DNA of 64,000 nucleotides from Paramecium octaurelia (Eukaryota > Ciliophora > Oligohymenophorea > Peniculida > Parameciidae). The stretch is from positions 578,842-642,841 of the forward strand of contig CAJJDP010000015.1 in NCBI GenBank assembly GCA_905182995.1, given 5' to 3'. Below the pieces are notes generated by a model. That model was not told the origin of the DNA. It worked only from the letters and a program-made list of their open reading frames with translations, and ran no database searches. The position numbers and the translations under genes were made by a program. The number at the start of each line of letters is the position of its first letter. Position 1 is the first letter of the stretch. Shown one piece after another: positions 1 through 9,704 of the stretch.

Positions 1-1441
1 CTGACGAATCATTATTAAATTCAATTGCTCTAATTTTACCTTTGATATTGAAGATCTTTTGATATTCTTTATATTCTCTCTATTTTTATTTGTTAAAACA
101 ATGAACTAAACCATCTTTTGTGCAAATCAACAAATCTTAATCATTTTAACTAAACAATATTCTTTTTGGATTATTTTGCAATCTCAATTATTAAATTAAT
201 ATTAACTTAGCATCCTCAATTTTCCATAAACTGATTTTCTAATCAAAAGCTCCTACAGCTATTATTCTCCCATCATTTGAAATCTATAAATTTGTAATTA
301 TTTCACTTGACTTTTGTTCTTAATACTTAAATACATACTTCTCACCTTATAATTCTAATAAAACTAATCGGTTTCCTTCTGCATAATAAATACACTTCTC
401 AGATTTACTAAACAGAACTTAAGTAATTCTTGAAAATCCATGTCCACTTTGAACTACCGGTTTATATATTTGCTTCTCTATCCAAGTATACCCCTCTTGC
501 TTCCAAATCTTAATTGAACTATTATTCTAACTAGGTTTATAAGGGGCATAAATTTATTTAGAATCTTCTCCACATGTTACAAAGGCATTTTCTAATTTGC
601 TCAGTTTAAAATCTATCAAACTGTGAATATAACATTAAAGTTAAGTCGAAAAATTCCATTTTTTTTTTTCAGGGTCGTACTTCCAAATACTAAGATAGTT
701 ATTTGGCTCAGTAAACCTAATACAAAGCAAGGATTAATCATAATTTAATTGGATATCAGCTATTGATTAATTTTCTTTCAAAAGCATGTTTTAACTTTTC
801 TGAATTTCAAATATTCTCTATGTGTTAGTGTATTTCTACTGCTATTGCACTATTTAACCATTCAGTTAGTTAACTTATTATATTTATATATTTTCAACGT
901 TTTTAATATCATTCTCCTATTTAAAGTTTAGAATTTATTATTTTAAATTTTGTGTGAATTCGAAATATTGATTTGATTCAGCTAATTATTGATCATCAAT
1001 ATCTTTAAATTTTAGAGTATAGTTATGGTTTTATTAATTGAGAATAGTATTCTTTGACAATACTTCTGCTAACTCTTACAATTCTTTAATTCCAAATTTT
1101 ATTAGGATTTGATCTTGTTATTTTTAAATTGAGAAGTCTAATTTTTCATTACTTTATTTCTTTTTACAATTCACAAAACTGCTTAATAATTCCAAACAAT
1201 TATTAGTAGGTTTCTGAGTACTTGAAATCTTTATTAATTTATTGTTTAATTATTGAAGTAAACCTTAGATTTCTTCTATTTCTTTTTAAAATTTCAATAA
1301 AACAGTTCGCGCTACTTAAAAATTATTTTAATCAATGTTTTAATAGATGTTTTCACATAAATTACCAAATACATCTATAGGAATACAATTTTGATCTAAT
1401 TAACAATTAGGACACTTCATTCTATATTCCCTTTCACACAT
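1..1441 (-). CDS. WD40-repeat protein, N-terminal part (3' end outside window)
   Basis: Reading the minus strand with TAA/TAG as Gln gives a Cys-containing start (MCEREYRMKCPNC), then a long Q/K/N-rich helical stretch at about 960-1400, then beta-propeller-like segments. One segment at about 190-300 reads ISNDGRIIAVGAFDQKISLW, a typical WD40 blade; another at the window edge reads IRAIEFNNDSS. The layout (short Cys motif, coiled coil, WD40 blades) is one I associate with expanded ciliate WD40 families; that link is from memory. The gene runs off the left edge, so the C-terminus is missing. The ATG at 1441 is the first in frame; the next is at 1420. Some introns between about 600 and 950 are unresolved. 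Molecular role unknown; a scaffold is likely. Confidence 0.7.
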
Positions 1442-2139
1442 CAATGATAGATCTATATAAGTATAGGGTTGCTTGTGTTAATTGCAAGAAAATTGGTTGA
1501 ATTCAAAATTGTTATTTTGTTGGATGTAGAACTATTGTGGATTAAACATTTATATATAATATTTAAAGATTTAAATTGCATAAGCTACTTAAATTCTAAA
1601 AATTGTCTCAGTATTAAACAGAATAGATACATTAATAACATTAATTTGATACATATATTCTTATCCTTCTTTTAATTTCAATATGCCATTACTATATTAT
1701 AGAATATTGAAATTCCATATAAATCAATTACATTAATCCAAGAAAAGAAAAATTATTGAATTTAGGATTTGGAAAGAAATAAACCACTAGTAGTACGATT
1801 TTAAGCTGAATCGAATATTAAACAAGTTCTCTATGAATCTTCTCATTTTATTGTAATTTTACTCATCTTTGGGATAATTATTATAATAAATAAATAAATA
1901 TATTACCAGAATTAATTACATAATATAAGCTTATGTATTAAATTTTCAGAACAATGAAAATGATGAAATAGATTATAAGGCCAATTAGAATGTGCACTCC
2001 AATAATAGCAACAAATAATTATTTGAACATTTACAATTTGAATTAATTCTTTTTAAGGATATCATTGGAAAATAATGATGACGATCTGGAACCCCTTAAA
2101 GTAAAAGAAGAACACAATATTCGTAGGTTAATTAAGAAT
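1442..2139. other. Unresolved stretch, possible 5' exons of the next ORF
   Basis: There is no clear gene here. Plus-strand frames show short protein-like stretches (for example around 1760-1950 and 1950-2090) separated by TGA codons or frame changes. One candidate 26-nt GTA...TAG intron lies at 2101-2126. These could be 5' exons of the plus-strand ORF that follows, but I could not join them into one frame. Confidence 0.3.
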
Positions 2140-2776
2140 CGGATATGAGGTGCCCTCAGATGATTGTTTGATTTATTCATAAAATCACAGAATTTAATAC
2201 ACATCTTATCACACTTTGAATTTTAACTTAGTTGATGACATGCTAATCTAATATGAAGAAGTATTGATAAATAATCTCGCTGTTAGTTTCTTCTATTTGA
2301 TATTAAAATAGCTCTAATCTAAATTATATATTATTAGATAATATATGTTTTCCAGAAACTTGTGTAAGATATAATCAATTAGAGTATATAATATTACCTT
2401 TAGATCTCATTCAATATAGTTTAATATTTATCATTCATTAAATTAAATATATAATTTAACATAAAATTATGACTTTCTTTTTGTGATACAATTTTTATAA
2501 ATAGATTCTCTATCTTAACTTGATATAATTGTCAAAGATTTTGCTATTTATTATCAAGATTTATGTTATTTTCTCGAAGTGATTACAACTTATAAAAGAA
2601 TAGTTTATTAGAGAGATGGTAAATTGATTTATTAAAAAAGAGGAGTAAATTAATATATTATTAAGAAAAGATAGGCTAAATTTCTAGAGTGCTCAACAAG
2701 TAGAATATATTGTATTTTATATCAGCATACTCAAGATGGATTAATGAAAAATGCTAAATGGAGTATTTTTTATTGA
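2140..2776 (+). CDS. Uncharacterised ORF, probably the 3' part of a gene
   Basis: The frame stays free of TGA for about 210 codons and ends at 2774-2776. Read with TAA/TAG as Gln it begins near EVPSDDCLIY and ends near QDGLMKNAKWSIFY, with a hydrophobic stretch around 2275-2310. It is rich in Ile, Tyr, Asn and Gln. I recognise no family. No convincing start codon is in frame, and upstream exons are unresolved. Long TGA-free frames arise by chance in AT-rich DNA when only one stop codon exists, so support is moderate at best. Confidence 0.35.
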
Positions 2777-2987
2777 ATTAATAATAAAACTAGAATAACT
2801 GTTTCTTTTGTTTCAAATAATAAATGAAATCCATATTTATGAAGCAATTTGATTCTATAAGGCTTTGTTTACGTTTTCATATAAGCCATTGAACACTATA
2901 ATTACATTACAATTAAAATGATCTTGATGCCTCTAGCCACACTTAGATATTTGGGTGATCTATAAATGAAAACAATAATTTATCAAA

Positions 2988-3599
2988 TCATAAGAGTAAT
3001 GGTGATCTTTTGTTGTACAATCTCTTAATATACCAAATCTGCCATATTGTAACTAAAACTATAAATATAGTTTCAATAACTGTAAAAACATAGATTTTCT
3101 TATTGGCTTCTTTAACTTATTGAGTAGATGATTCATATCTGATTTGTTAAAATTTATGATCATAATATAATTCTTAAAGTCCATTCTGAATATAATCGAT
3201 GTCTAATTCTAATGGGTCAATATCTGTTGATTTGATTTTATCATCCTTATCTTTAACCACATCCACTGCATAGGTAAGTAATTAATTAGCCTTTTTTTTA
3301 TTGTTGAATATTATTGAATATAACCCAATTTCAGTTGCTTAAACGGTGAAATTTCCTTTGTTTGTTGATAACTTTGAATATATTGTTCTTCCAGCAGGTG
3401 TTTTTACTGAAAAATCAATAACATCTTTGTGATGATTGACTTAATATGCTCCTTTTATTAAGGTTGGTTCTGTTATATTCTCGAATAAAATATCCTCTTA
3501 GTTTGCTTGCAAAGTGAAGGTGATAATGTCATCAGGAATGAAATCATAAAAACATTAAACACTTACCAAAAACGTGGCATAAATAAATAAGTATTTCAT
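2988..3599 (-). CDS. p24/emp24/GOLD family cargo receptor
   Basis: A 203-aa single-exon protein. It has a signal peptide (MKYLFIYATFLVSVQC), a beta-rich lumenal GOLD-like region (about residues 20-120, including GAYQVNHHKDVIDFSV and GNFTVQATEIGLYSI), a helical segment (about 125-165) and one transmembrane helix near residues 172-192, followed by a short basic tail (KRLYNKRSPLLL). This is the layout of p24 proteins, which recycle between ER and Golgi in COPI/COPII vesicles as cargo receptors. The tail has basic residues but no canonical C-terminal KKxx. It lies 100 bp downstream of another type I membrane protein gene on the same strand. The start is the only upstream ATG that gives a signal peptide. 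Confidence 0.85.
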
Positions 3600-3699
3600 T
3601 ATAAAAATAATTAATTAATTATCCCATATATATTCATTCAATTTGTTCAACATCTTAGGCATTGTCTTATATTCTAAATCCAATCTATTTCTTTTGATT

Positions 3700-4773
3700 T
3701 TATTTCATCGAATGTCTCCTAATCAGAAAACCTACTAATATGATCAACAAAATAATAGCAAATATTCCTAAGTAAATATAATACCTGTTATCTTGAGTAA
3801 CAACAGCTGTTTTGGTTTCTTCATCATTTAAATAATCTTGTTGTCTTTTATTTCTTAATATTTCTTTTTGAATTATCAATTTTATTAAATTTCTTTCTTC
3901 ATCACTCAAATCATTAACACCATTCTTACTCAAATAATCATCAACTTCTTTTTAAATTTCCTCTTCTGTTTTACCCTATTTTAATAGTTCTCGAATTAAT
4001 TCTCTAACTTTTTATCTGTATTATTTCATTTATTAAGTTGGCGAGCTTTGCTCTTCCTATTGCTTCACATCATTGATCATTTCATCTAGATTATTGCCAT
4101 TTGAATCTATTAATGTAGAATTAGAAAAGAAATAATCTATAAATTCTGTAATCTTTTCTCGAATTTTCTCCATTGACAAACCCTAATCTAAAAATTCCTA
4201 TATCTAATATTCTATTTCCTCTAATTCCTATTCATTCTTCTCTTGAATCTATTTATATTCCTATATATCCCATGTTGCTTTGGTACTACGATCAGGTTTA
4301 CTTTAGAAATTTTCAATTTCTTTATTGATGATCTATAAAACTATTTTACTATTGAATTCCTTCGAGGAATCTATTAGAGTTTAATCTAGATTTTTGGAAA
4401 TCTTTGTCAATACAATATTCTTATCTGTTATATTTAGCTGGCTAAAATATTCTACATCCTTTTCAAGTCTTAGGTGTTCTTATTCACTCTCCTTTTCAAG
4501 TTCATCAACCATTCCAATTAGGGCAAGGAAAATCTTTTATTTTTCTTCTTAAGTAGCATTAGTATAATATTGGAACCCTTCATTGAATATATAGCCTTCA
4601 ATTAATTCTAATTCATCCTCTTGTTATTAAGTAAGATTAGTTGATATATGTTCGAAAATTTAATCTAGTGCTTAATTAGATTGATTCCATTTCTCGCCTT
4701 TTTATAAGGGACTTCCTCCTTATTACAAATTTCTTCCGTAAGTTTAAATAGCAAGAATCAAAAAAATTATCAT
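3700..4773 (-). CDS. Coiled-coil type I membrane protein
   Basis: A 357-aa single-exon protein of no family I recognise. It begins with a signal peptide (MIIFLILAIQTYG), continues with a Glu/Gln/Lys-rich helical region of about 300 residues with coiled-coil character (EEIEYQIQEFLDQGLSMEKI, LIRELLKQGKTEEEIQKEVD), and ends with one strong transmembrane helix (YIYLGIFAIILLIILVGFLI) and a short RRHSMK tail. The predicted topology is a long lumenal or extracellular coiled coil with a tiny cytosolic tail. It sits just upstream of the p24 gene on the same strand, which would suit a secretory-pathway role, but that is inference only. Many Gln codons are TAA or TAG. Confidence 0.75.
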
Positions 4774-4988
4774 ATTTATAATTAATGTTTTCTTATATTA
4801 AGTAATTATTCTATAGAACATACAATACAGCTGCTAGGTTTAGGTTATTTCTGTGTGGAATAATGTTCCATTCTATAATTTTGAGGTCTTTTGATTATAA
4901 TTATATTAGTTATATTGTTATAATGTAATGATGATTATTATGAGAAATTAATTATATATTTAATTTTAATCGTTAAACTGCTTTTACT
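4774..4988. promoter_or_regulatory. Short divergent intergenic region
   Basis: 215 bp of AT-rich DNA lie between divergent start codons at 4773 (-) and 4989 (+). It must hold both promoters. I see no distinct motif. Confidence 0.4.
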
Positions 4989-5390
4989 ATGACAAGTGAA
5001 CTTAGTGAGGATAGTAGTTTTTATGATCTCAAGTTTCCAAGATCTCTAACTACAAGTGTTAGAAAACAAGGTTAAGAGGACTATTTTTTTGAGTTGAAGG
5101 AGAAACAAAAGCAAATTGAGGATTTGACTTATTAGGTTAAATTGATGGCTGCCAATAATTAAACTTTAAATCTCTAGAACTAGATGCAATAAAGCGAAAT
5201 TGAAAGGTTACTTAGATTTATAAATGAGTAATAAAATGAAATGAAAAAAATGGCTTAAAGAGATAATAAAAAATAAATAAATACTAGATCAATTAAAATG
5301 CAATTAATCAATAAAATGTGTCAATGGGCAAAATAATTTCCATTAGATTAATAAATTTAATTTGAATAAATAGTTTAAATGATTATATGA
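4989..5390 (+). CDS. Small coiled-coil protein
   Basis: A 133-aa single-exon ORF beginning MTSELSEDSSFYDL and ending at TGA 5388-5390. Residues about 35-95 are a Gln/Glu/Lys-rich heptad-like helix (FELKEKQKQIEDLTYQVKLM; LNLQNQMQQSEIERLLRFI), followed by a basic segment. There is no signal peptide or membrane segment. No family is recognised; the length and composition suit a small cytosolic or cytoskeletal coiled-coil protein. It is convergent with the minus-strand gene ending at 5405, only 14 bp away. Confidence 0.6.
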
Positions 5391-5404
5391 AAATGTTTCT
5401 AATT

Positions 5405-6220
5405 TCAAAATTTTGTCACTAAAAATTATTTTATTAGAAATTGGATTTCTACCATCATTTCAGTAAATGGTTTCTCTTATTTTACTGAATTTGCTATTTA
5501 TTTCTCTAAATTATCGAACCCCTGAAACTAAAGCTATTGAAAGTTCAAAAATTATCTATTATTGGAATCCTCATCTTCAGATAACATATCGATTAATTCG
5601 AACATAGATTCCTTGATCTATACGATAAAATGTATAAATTACTGGTTTTTTGTATCTATTTTTAATTCTATCCTTAATCCAAGCCTAATTTGAAATGGAT
5701 CTATCCTCATTCAACGTGTATTTCATATTTGGATGACAAAATATCTATTATATATTAAGCAATTTACTTGGTTCTTAATATCGAAATACCTTTACACAAA
5801 TATCATCTCTATATTGCAAAGTGTTTAGGTGCCAATTATTATTCGATTACTTTTATTGTCATTTTATAGACTTGATTTTTGTTGTTCATTAAAAACAGAT
5901 GCTAATGCATTGGCCATAGAAGGTACTAATGGAGGTTTCTATTCATTCAAATAAAATTGATTAGAATTGTTGAATTAAAAGCTTGGTACAGAGAGACCTT
6001 AAAAGAATCCTGGAATTTGCATATTCTCTTTAAAAAGCGAATCATCTTTATAGAAAAATCACATAATACTTGAATTTTTTATTTGTAATTACGGAATTTG
6101 AGAGTTATTATACTCCATCAATGAAGTAGATGGGAAATTATACACTAAGTAAGGATATTAGGAAGGTATGTTTTGTTGGTCTTTTGGTTGCGTCTAAATA
6201 TCAATTGAATCATTAAACAT
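5405..6220 (-). CDS. Uncharacterised protein, four exons
   Basis: Three introns of 24, 23 and 25 nt join four exons into a 247-aa frame, and the remaining 744 nt divide by three. The N-terminal third is low-complexity, rich in Asn, Gln and Pro (MFNDSIDIQTQPKDQQ...). A better-ordered core follows (IIIGTQTLCNIEMIFVQRYFD, then IFCHPNMKYTLNEDRSISNQ), then an acidic patch (MLSEDEDSNN) and a helical C-terminus (MMVEIQFLIKQFLVTKF). I do not recognise the family. No signal peptide or membrane helix is seen. The start at 6220 lies 36 bp from a possible divergent start at 6257. Confidence 0.6.
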
Positions 6221-6256
6221 AATTAATATATAAATTATATGATAAGAAAGTGTACA

Positions 6257-6584
6257 ATGCAGAAAATTGAATAGATGTAAACTAAATCTATATTCATTAC
6301 ACCTTCAGACACGCCTCTCCCTAGACAACTCCTTATAATAATCATCTACCATGTTATCTAATTAAAATTTTAATCTGCAATCTGATTGAATTATTTGTGA
6401 AATTGAAATTAAACAATGGATTACGAGTAATGAGTAATACAAAATTTGTTGACTCTCGCATAAGGTAAAAGTGCCTTCAAATTTCAGTCAATTTTTTGGA
6501 GAATATCCATGCAATCATGATTTATTAATCAATCATGGCGGATTTGTTTTTCATATATAATATTTTGACATACAATTATATTGA
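6257..6584 (+). CDS. Possible small protein of 90 aa
   Basis: Two candidate introns (about 6275-6306, 32 nt, GTA...CAG; and about 6474-6496, 23 nt, GTA...CAG) join three exons into 91 codons ending at TGA 6582-6584. The protein starts MQKIEQIHASPQTT, has a hydrophobic helix (CYLIKILICNLIELF) and ends near HGGFVFHIQYFDIQLY. It fills the only gap between the minus-strand gene starting at 6220 and the VPS11 stop at 6586, and would end one base from that stop. Neither intron ends in the usual TAG, so the model is tentative. No family recognised. Confidence 0.4.
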
Positions 6585-6585
6585 T

Positions 6586-9583
6586 TCAATCAGCTTTCTG
6601 ATTCGAAATTATACCCTATCCTAGATACTCACATATAATATCAAATTTATCTGCTGATGCATATAGTTTTTCTTTGAATGGTTTTGTTTCCTTCGATGCT
6701 TCAATAAATTCTTATTTTCGTTTGAAAAACATCTAGGTGTCTTATGGACAAAGGAGACAGGCTCTTTCACTAAGGAGATAATATTTTATCTTACGTATGA
6801 ATGCAATGTTCATGATAGGAATGGCCACAAAGAAAATGATAAGAAGGTAAACTCAAAATGGCATCACAACAATTACATTTAGTGGATTGGAATACCTTAG
6901 CTTAAGTCTTTAATTTCTTGTATTCTGCTCTCAAATCTGCTGCTTTCTTCATTTTCTCTTTAACAACCTTTTAACAGTCATCAATTTGTTTTTTATCCTT
7001 TGATATTTTATTAGTGAAATAATTCTTGACTAATTTAAAATTAACATTTTTATTTTTAGACAAGATGTTTAAAATAAGCAAAGGCGAAAGATTTTCTAAA
7101 CTACTCACTAAAACGAGAACCTTTTCTATGTAATTCTCAGCACCGTTCTCTGGCTTTGCAAAATACTTTAATGCTTATATCCAAAGATTTGTTTCTTCTC
7201 TACCATACTCACTGCATAAAGTAATTATTTAATCGTTCTCCTTCAAACTAATATAGAAATTTAATAGCTCCTCTCTCATTTGTAACTTCTTCAATAGGAA
7301 AATAATGCCTGGAACAAAATTGTACATTTTAAACAATACTAATAAGTGATTCTTATCATATTTCTTTTCATTTTCCTGATTCTCCAACAATTTCATAATG
7401 CCTTATTCTTTGCTCTACAATTATGTATCTCTAATTCCAATCCTACTCTCATCTTTATAAAATAATTAATATTTCTCTAAATGATATTCAAAGTATCTAT
7501 GGAATATGGCTTTTTCATTTGGCAATGTTTTGCAATTTTCTATTAAGAATTTCAAATAGCTTTCTAAATATTCATCGTTAACCACAAATAAGTGTAAAAA
7601 TTCATCTGGTTTACCAAATGTTATAGAGAATACCTTCTTGATCTCTTCATCTGATAAATTGAAATATCTCCATACTTTCAATTCCTCAGGAGTCAAAATA
7701 CTAATTGATTCAATTCCTTTTTGAGAATCTACCCTTTTTTTCAAATTTTACACCATACTAATGAGTAAAACTAAATTTTGGATAATTTCAAGACATAATT
7801 CTGGTTCAGCCTTCATTAATTATTGTCCAAATTCTTTCAAATATTAAGCCTAATCTAGTTGTAATTATTATTACTTTTTCATCCAATTAGATTTCTTCTC
7901 TTATATACATCAAAGCACTCTTGCAATCTTACCTATTCTATTCCTTATTATTCTAATCTTTATTTGTCTCAATGAGGATACTCAGATATGCTTCATTTTT
8001 TTATCTAGACTTAGCTAATCTGAGAGCCAAATCTATGTGTCCTAGTTATCTGCATTCTTTGATAGCAGTATCAATATCAAATAGATCTGAATCGAAACTA
8101 GATTCCTTAAGAAATTCTTCAAGTTTAGTGATCTATTTCTGTTTGACATAGCAATTCAACAACAAGGCAGTATGGTTTTTGTCTGCTTACTTTTCGTGAT
8201 GCAATGCTGCTAAATACTAAATCAAGAAGTCAACATGTGAAACATCTAAGAACTTCCCAATTACATACGAGGGTTCTAGAATGCCTGCAGTATTGATATA
8301 TTATTTGATTGCACCTTGAAAATCGTGTTAATCATATAAATGATCGCCATGCAGTCTACTGATTTCAGCTAATAGAGTCTTATCTGATGATTAGTTGCTA
8401 GCGAATCTATACATAACATCGAAATAGTTATTTTTAAAGAAGATCTCAATTTTATGAGTATTTTCTTTTTCTGTTAATCTTATCAAGTTTTTCTCACCTC
8501 TATTGTTTTGTGTAATAACATAGAGATAATCGCCAATTGGGATAAATCTTTAAATCTTATCAAATTTCTTATAATAAGCAATATAATTGTTTAGAAGGTC
8601 AAAGATAGTCAATTACACAGATTAATCAACCTATTCTTTGTCTTATCTTGGTGAGATCAACATAATTAAGTAATTTTATTTGAAAAATCTAATTTCGATT
8701 TTATCTCCGTCTACATTCCAGGTAGCTTCCTTTTTAGTGTCACTATATTCAACTATGGTAGATGTGTCATCCTTTGGACATCCGATCAGAGTCCCTTTGG
8801 CTGTCAAATCAAATAGAGCTCCAGCTGGAATGGAGAACTTCTTTCTATTTTGCATATTCTGAAAACAAATGATGTTTGAGTCAGTAGTGCAAAACAAATT
8901 GAGATTTTGTTCATGCCTGCTGAGATGGACAGATTTGATTGGTTCTTAGTCAGTTTAAATGATTTAATCTTTGAATTCCATGGTCATTAGATTCTATGAT
9001 TTGGCCTTGAAGATCAAGATTTAGCCATCTTGCAAACCAAAGGCCATAGCACTTAAGTCCTTAGCAATACAAAAGCAATTGAAATTCTGCAATGGTTAAC
9101 CAACCTTATTAACTAAGATAACTTTAATAGGTTCTAGGAATTTATTATAATAAATTTACTCATATTTTGATAGTCGGTTGTGTTTGGATCCCAAAATTTG
9201 ACATAGCTGCTTTTTTAGTTGTTTTCACTATCTATACCAAAGGTGACTAGCTTTCCCTATTAAAATACATGAATTATTAATTATTACTTCTCTAGTTTCT
9301 TTAGTGCATTTCATAACTCTGAAGGATTCATTGTGAGGTTGGAAGTATCCTTGAATGGAATTGGCTTCATACACATAGATAAGATTTTTGGATTGAGATG
9401 AGAGGAATAGTTTGGTGCCAATTCCGCATCCATCAGATATTCCAATGTCATTTAAGGTTGGGGCTGTAGGGTCACCACTAATATAATTAGATAAATGATT
9501 GGGTACTTAGCTCTCTGATCTTGAATGTTTTCTTAATTAAAAAATTAAAATTTCTTGACCTATTCAACTTCTGCCTATCTCAT
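6586..9583 (-). CDS. VPS11: VPS11-like HOPS/CORVET core subunit
   Basis: About 970 aa. The start (MRQAEVEQVKKFQFFNQENI) is followed by a 29-nt intron and then a beta-propeller-like N-terminal half (GCGIGTKLFLSSQSKNLIYVYEAN). The middle is alpha-solenoid. The C-terminus carries a RING-like zinc finger (CNCCDAILSLPSYHFLCGHSYHEHCI, then CLLCPQDT) split by a 25-nt intron. The Cys/His spacing and the HFLCGHS motif match the RING of VPS11. VPS11 is a core subunit of HOPS and CORVET, which tether endosomes, lysosomes and vacuoles before fusion. At least one further intron must exist, because removing these two leaves a length not divisible by three. It is divergent from VPS13, with 121 bp between start codons. 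Confidence 0.85.
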
Positions 9584-9704
9584 ACTAATTAATTTAATAT
9601 TTATTATTTAGTATTATTTTGCAAGAGAAAATGTATTCTATAAATAAGAATGAGTATTAAAAAAATCAAGATTTCTGCAATAAAAAATAAATTATTAATA
9701 AAAT
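9584..9704. promoter_or_regulatory. Divergent promoter region between VPS11 and VPS13
   Basis: 121 bp of AT-rich DNA separate the two ATGs. It must carry both 5' UTRs and promoters. No distinct motif is seen beyond A-rich runs. Confidence 0.5.

Noticed and set aside
1469..1675. Plus-strand ORF of 68 codons next to the WD40 start
   Set aside because: No domain or neighbour supports it, it starts close to the divergent WD40 gene, and such frames are common in this composition.
8680..8862. Plus-strand ORF of 60 codons within VPS11
   Set aside because: It is antisense to the VPS11 frame and has no independent support.
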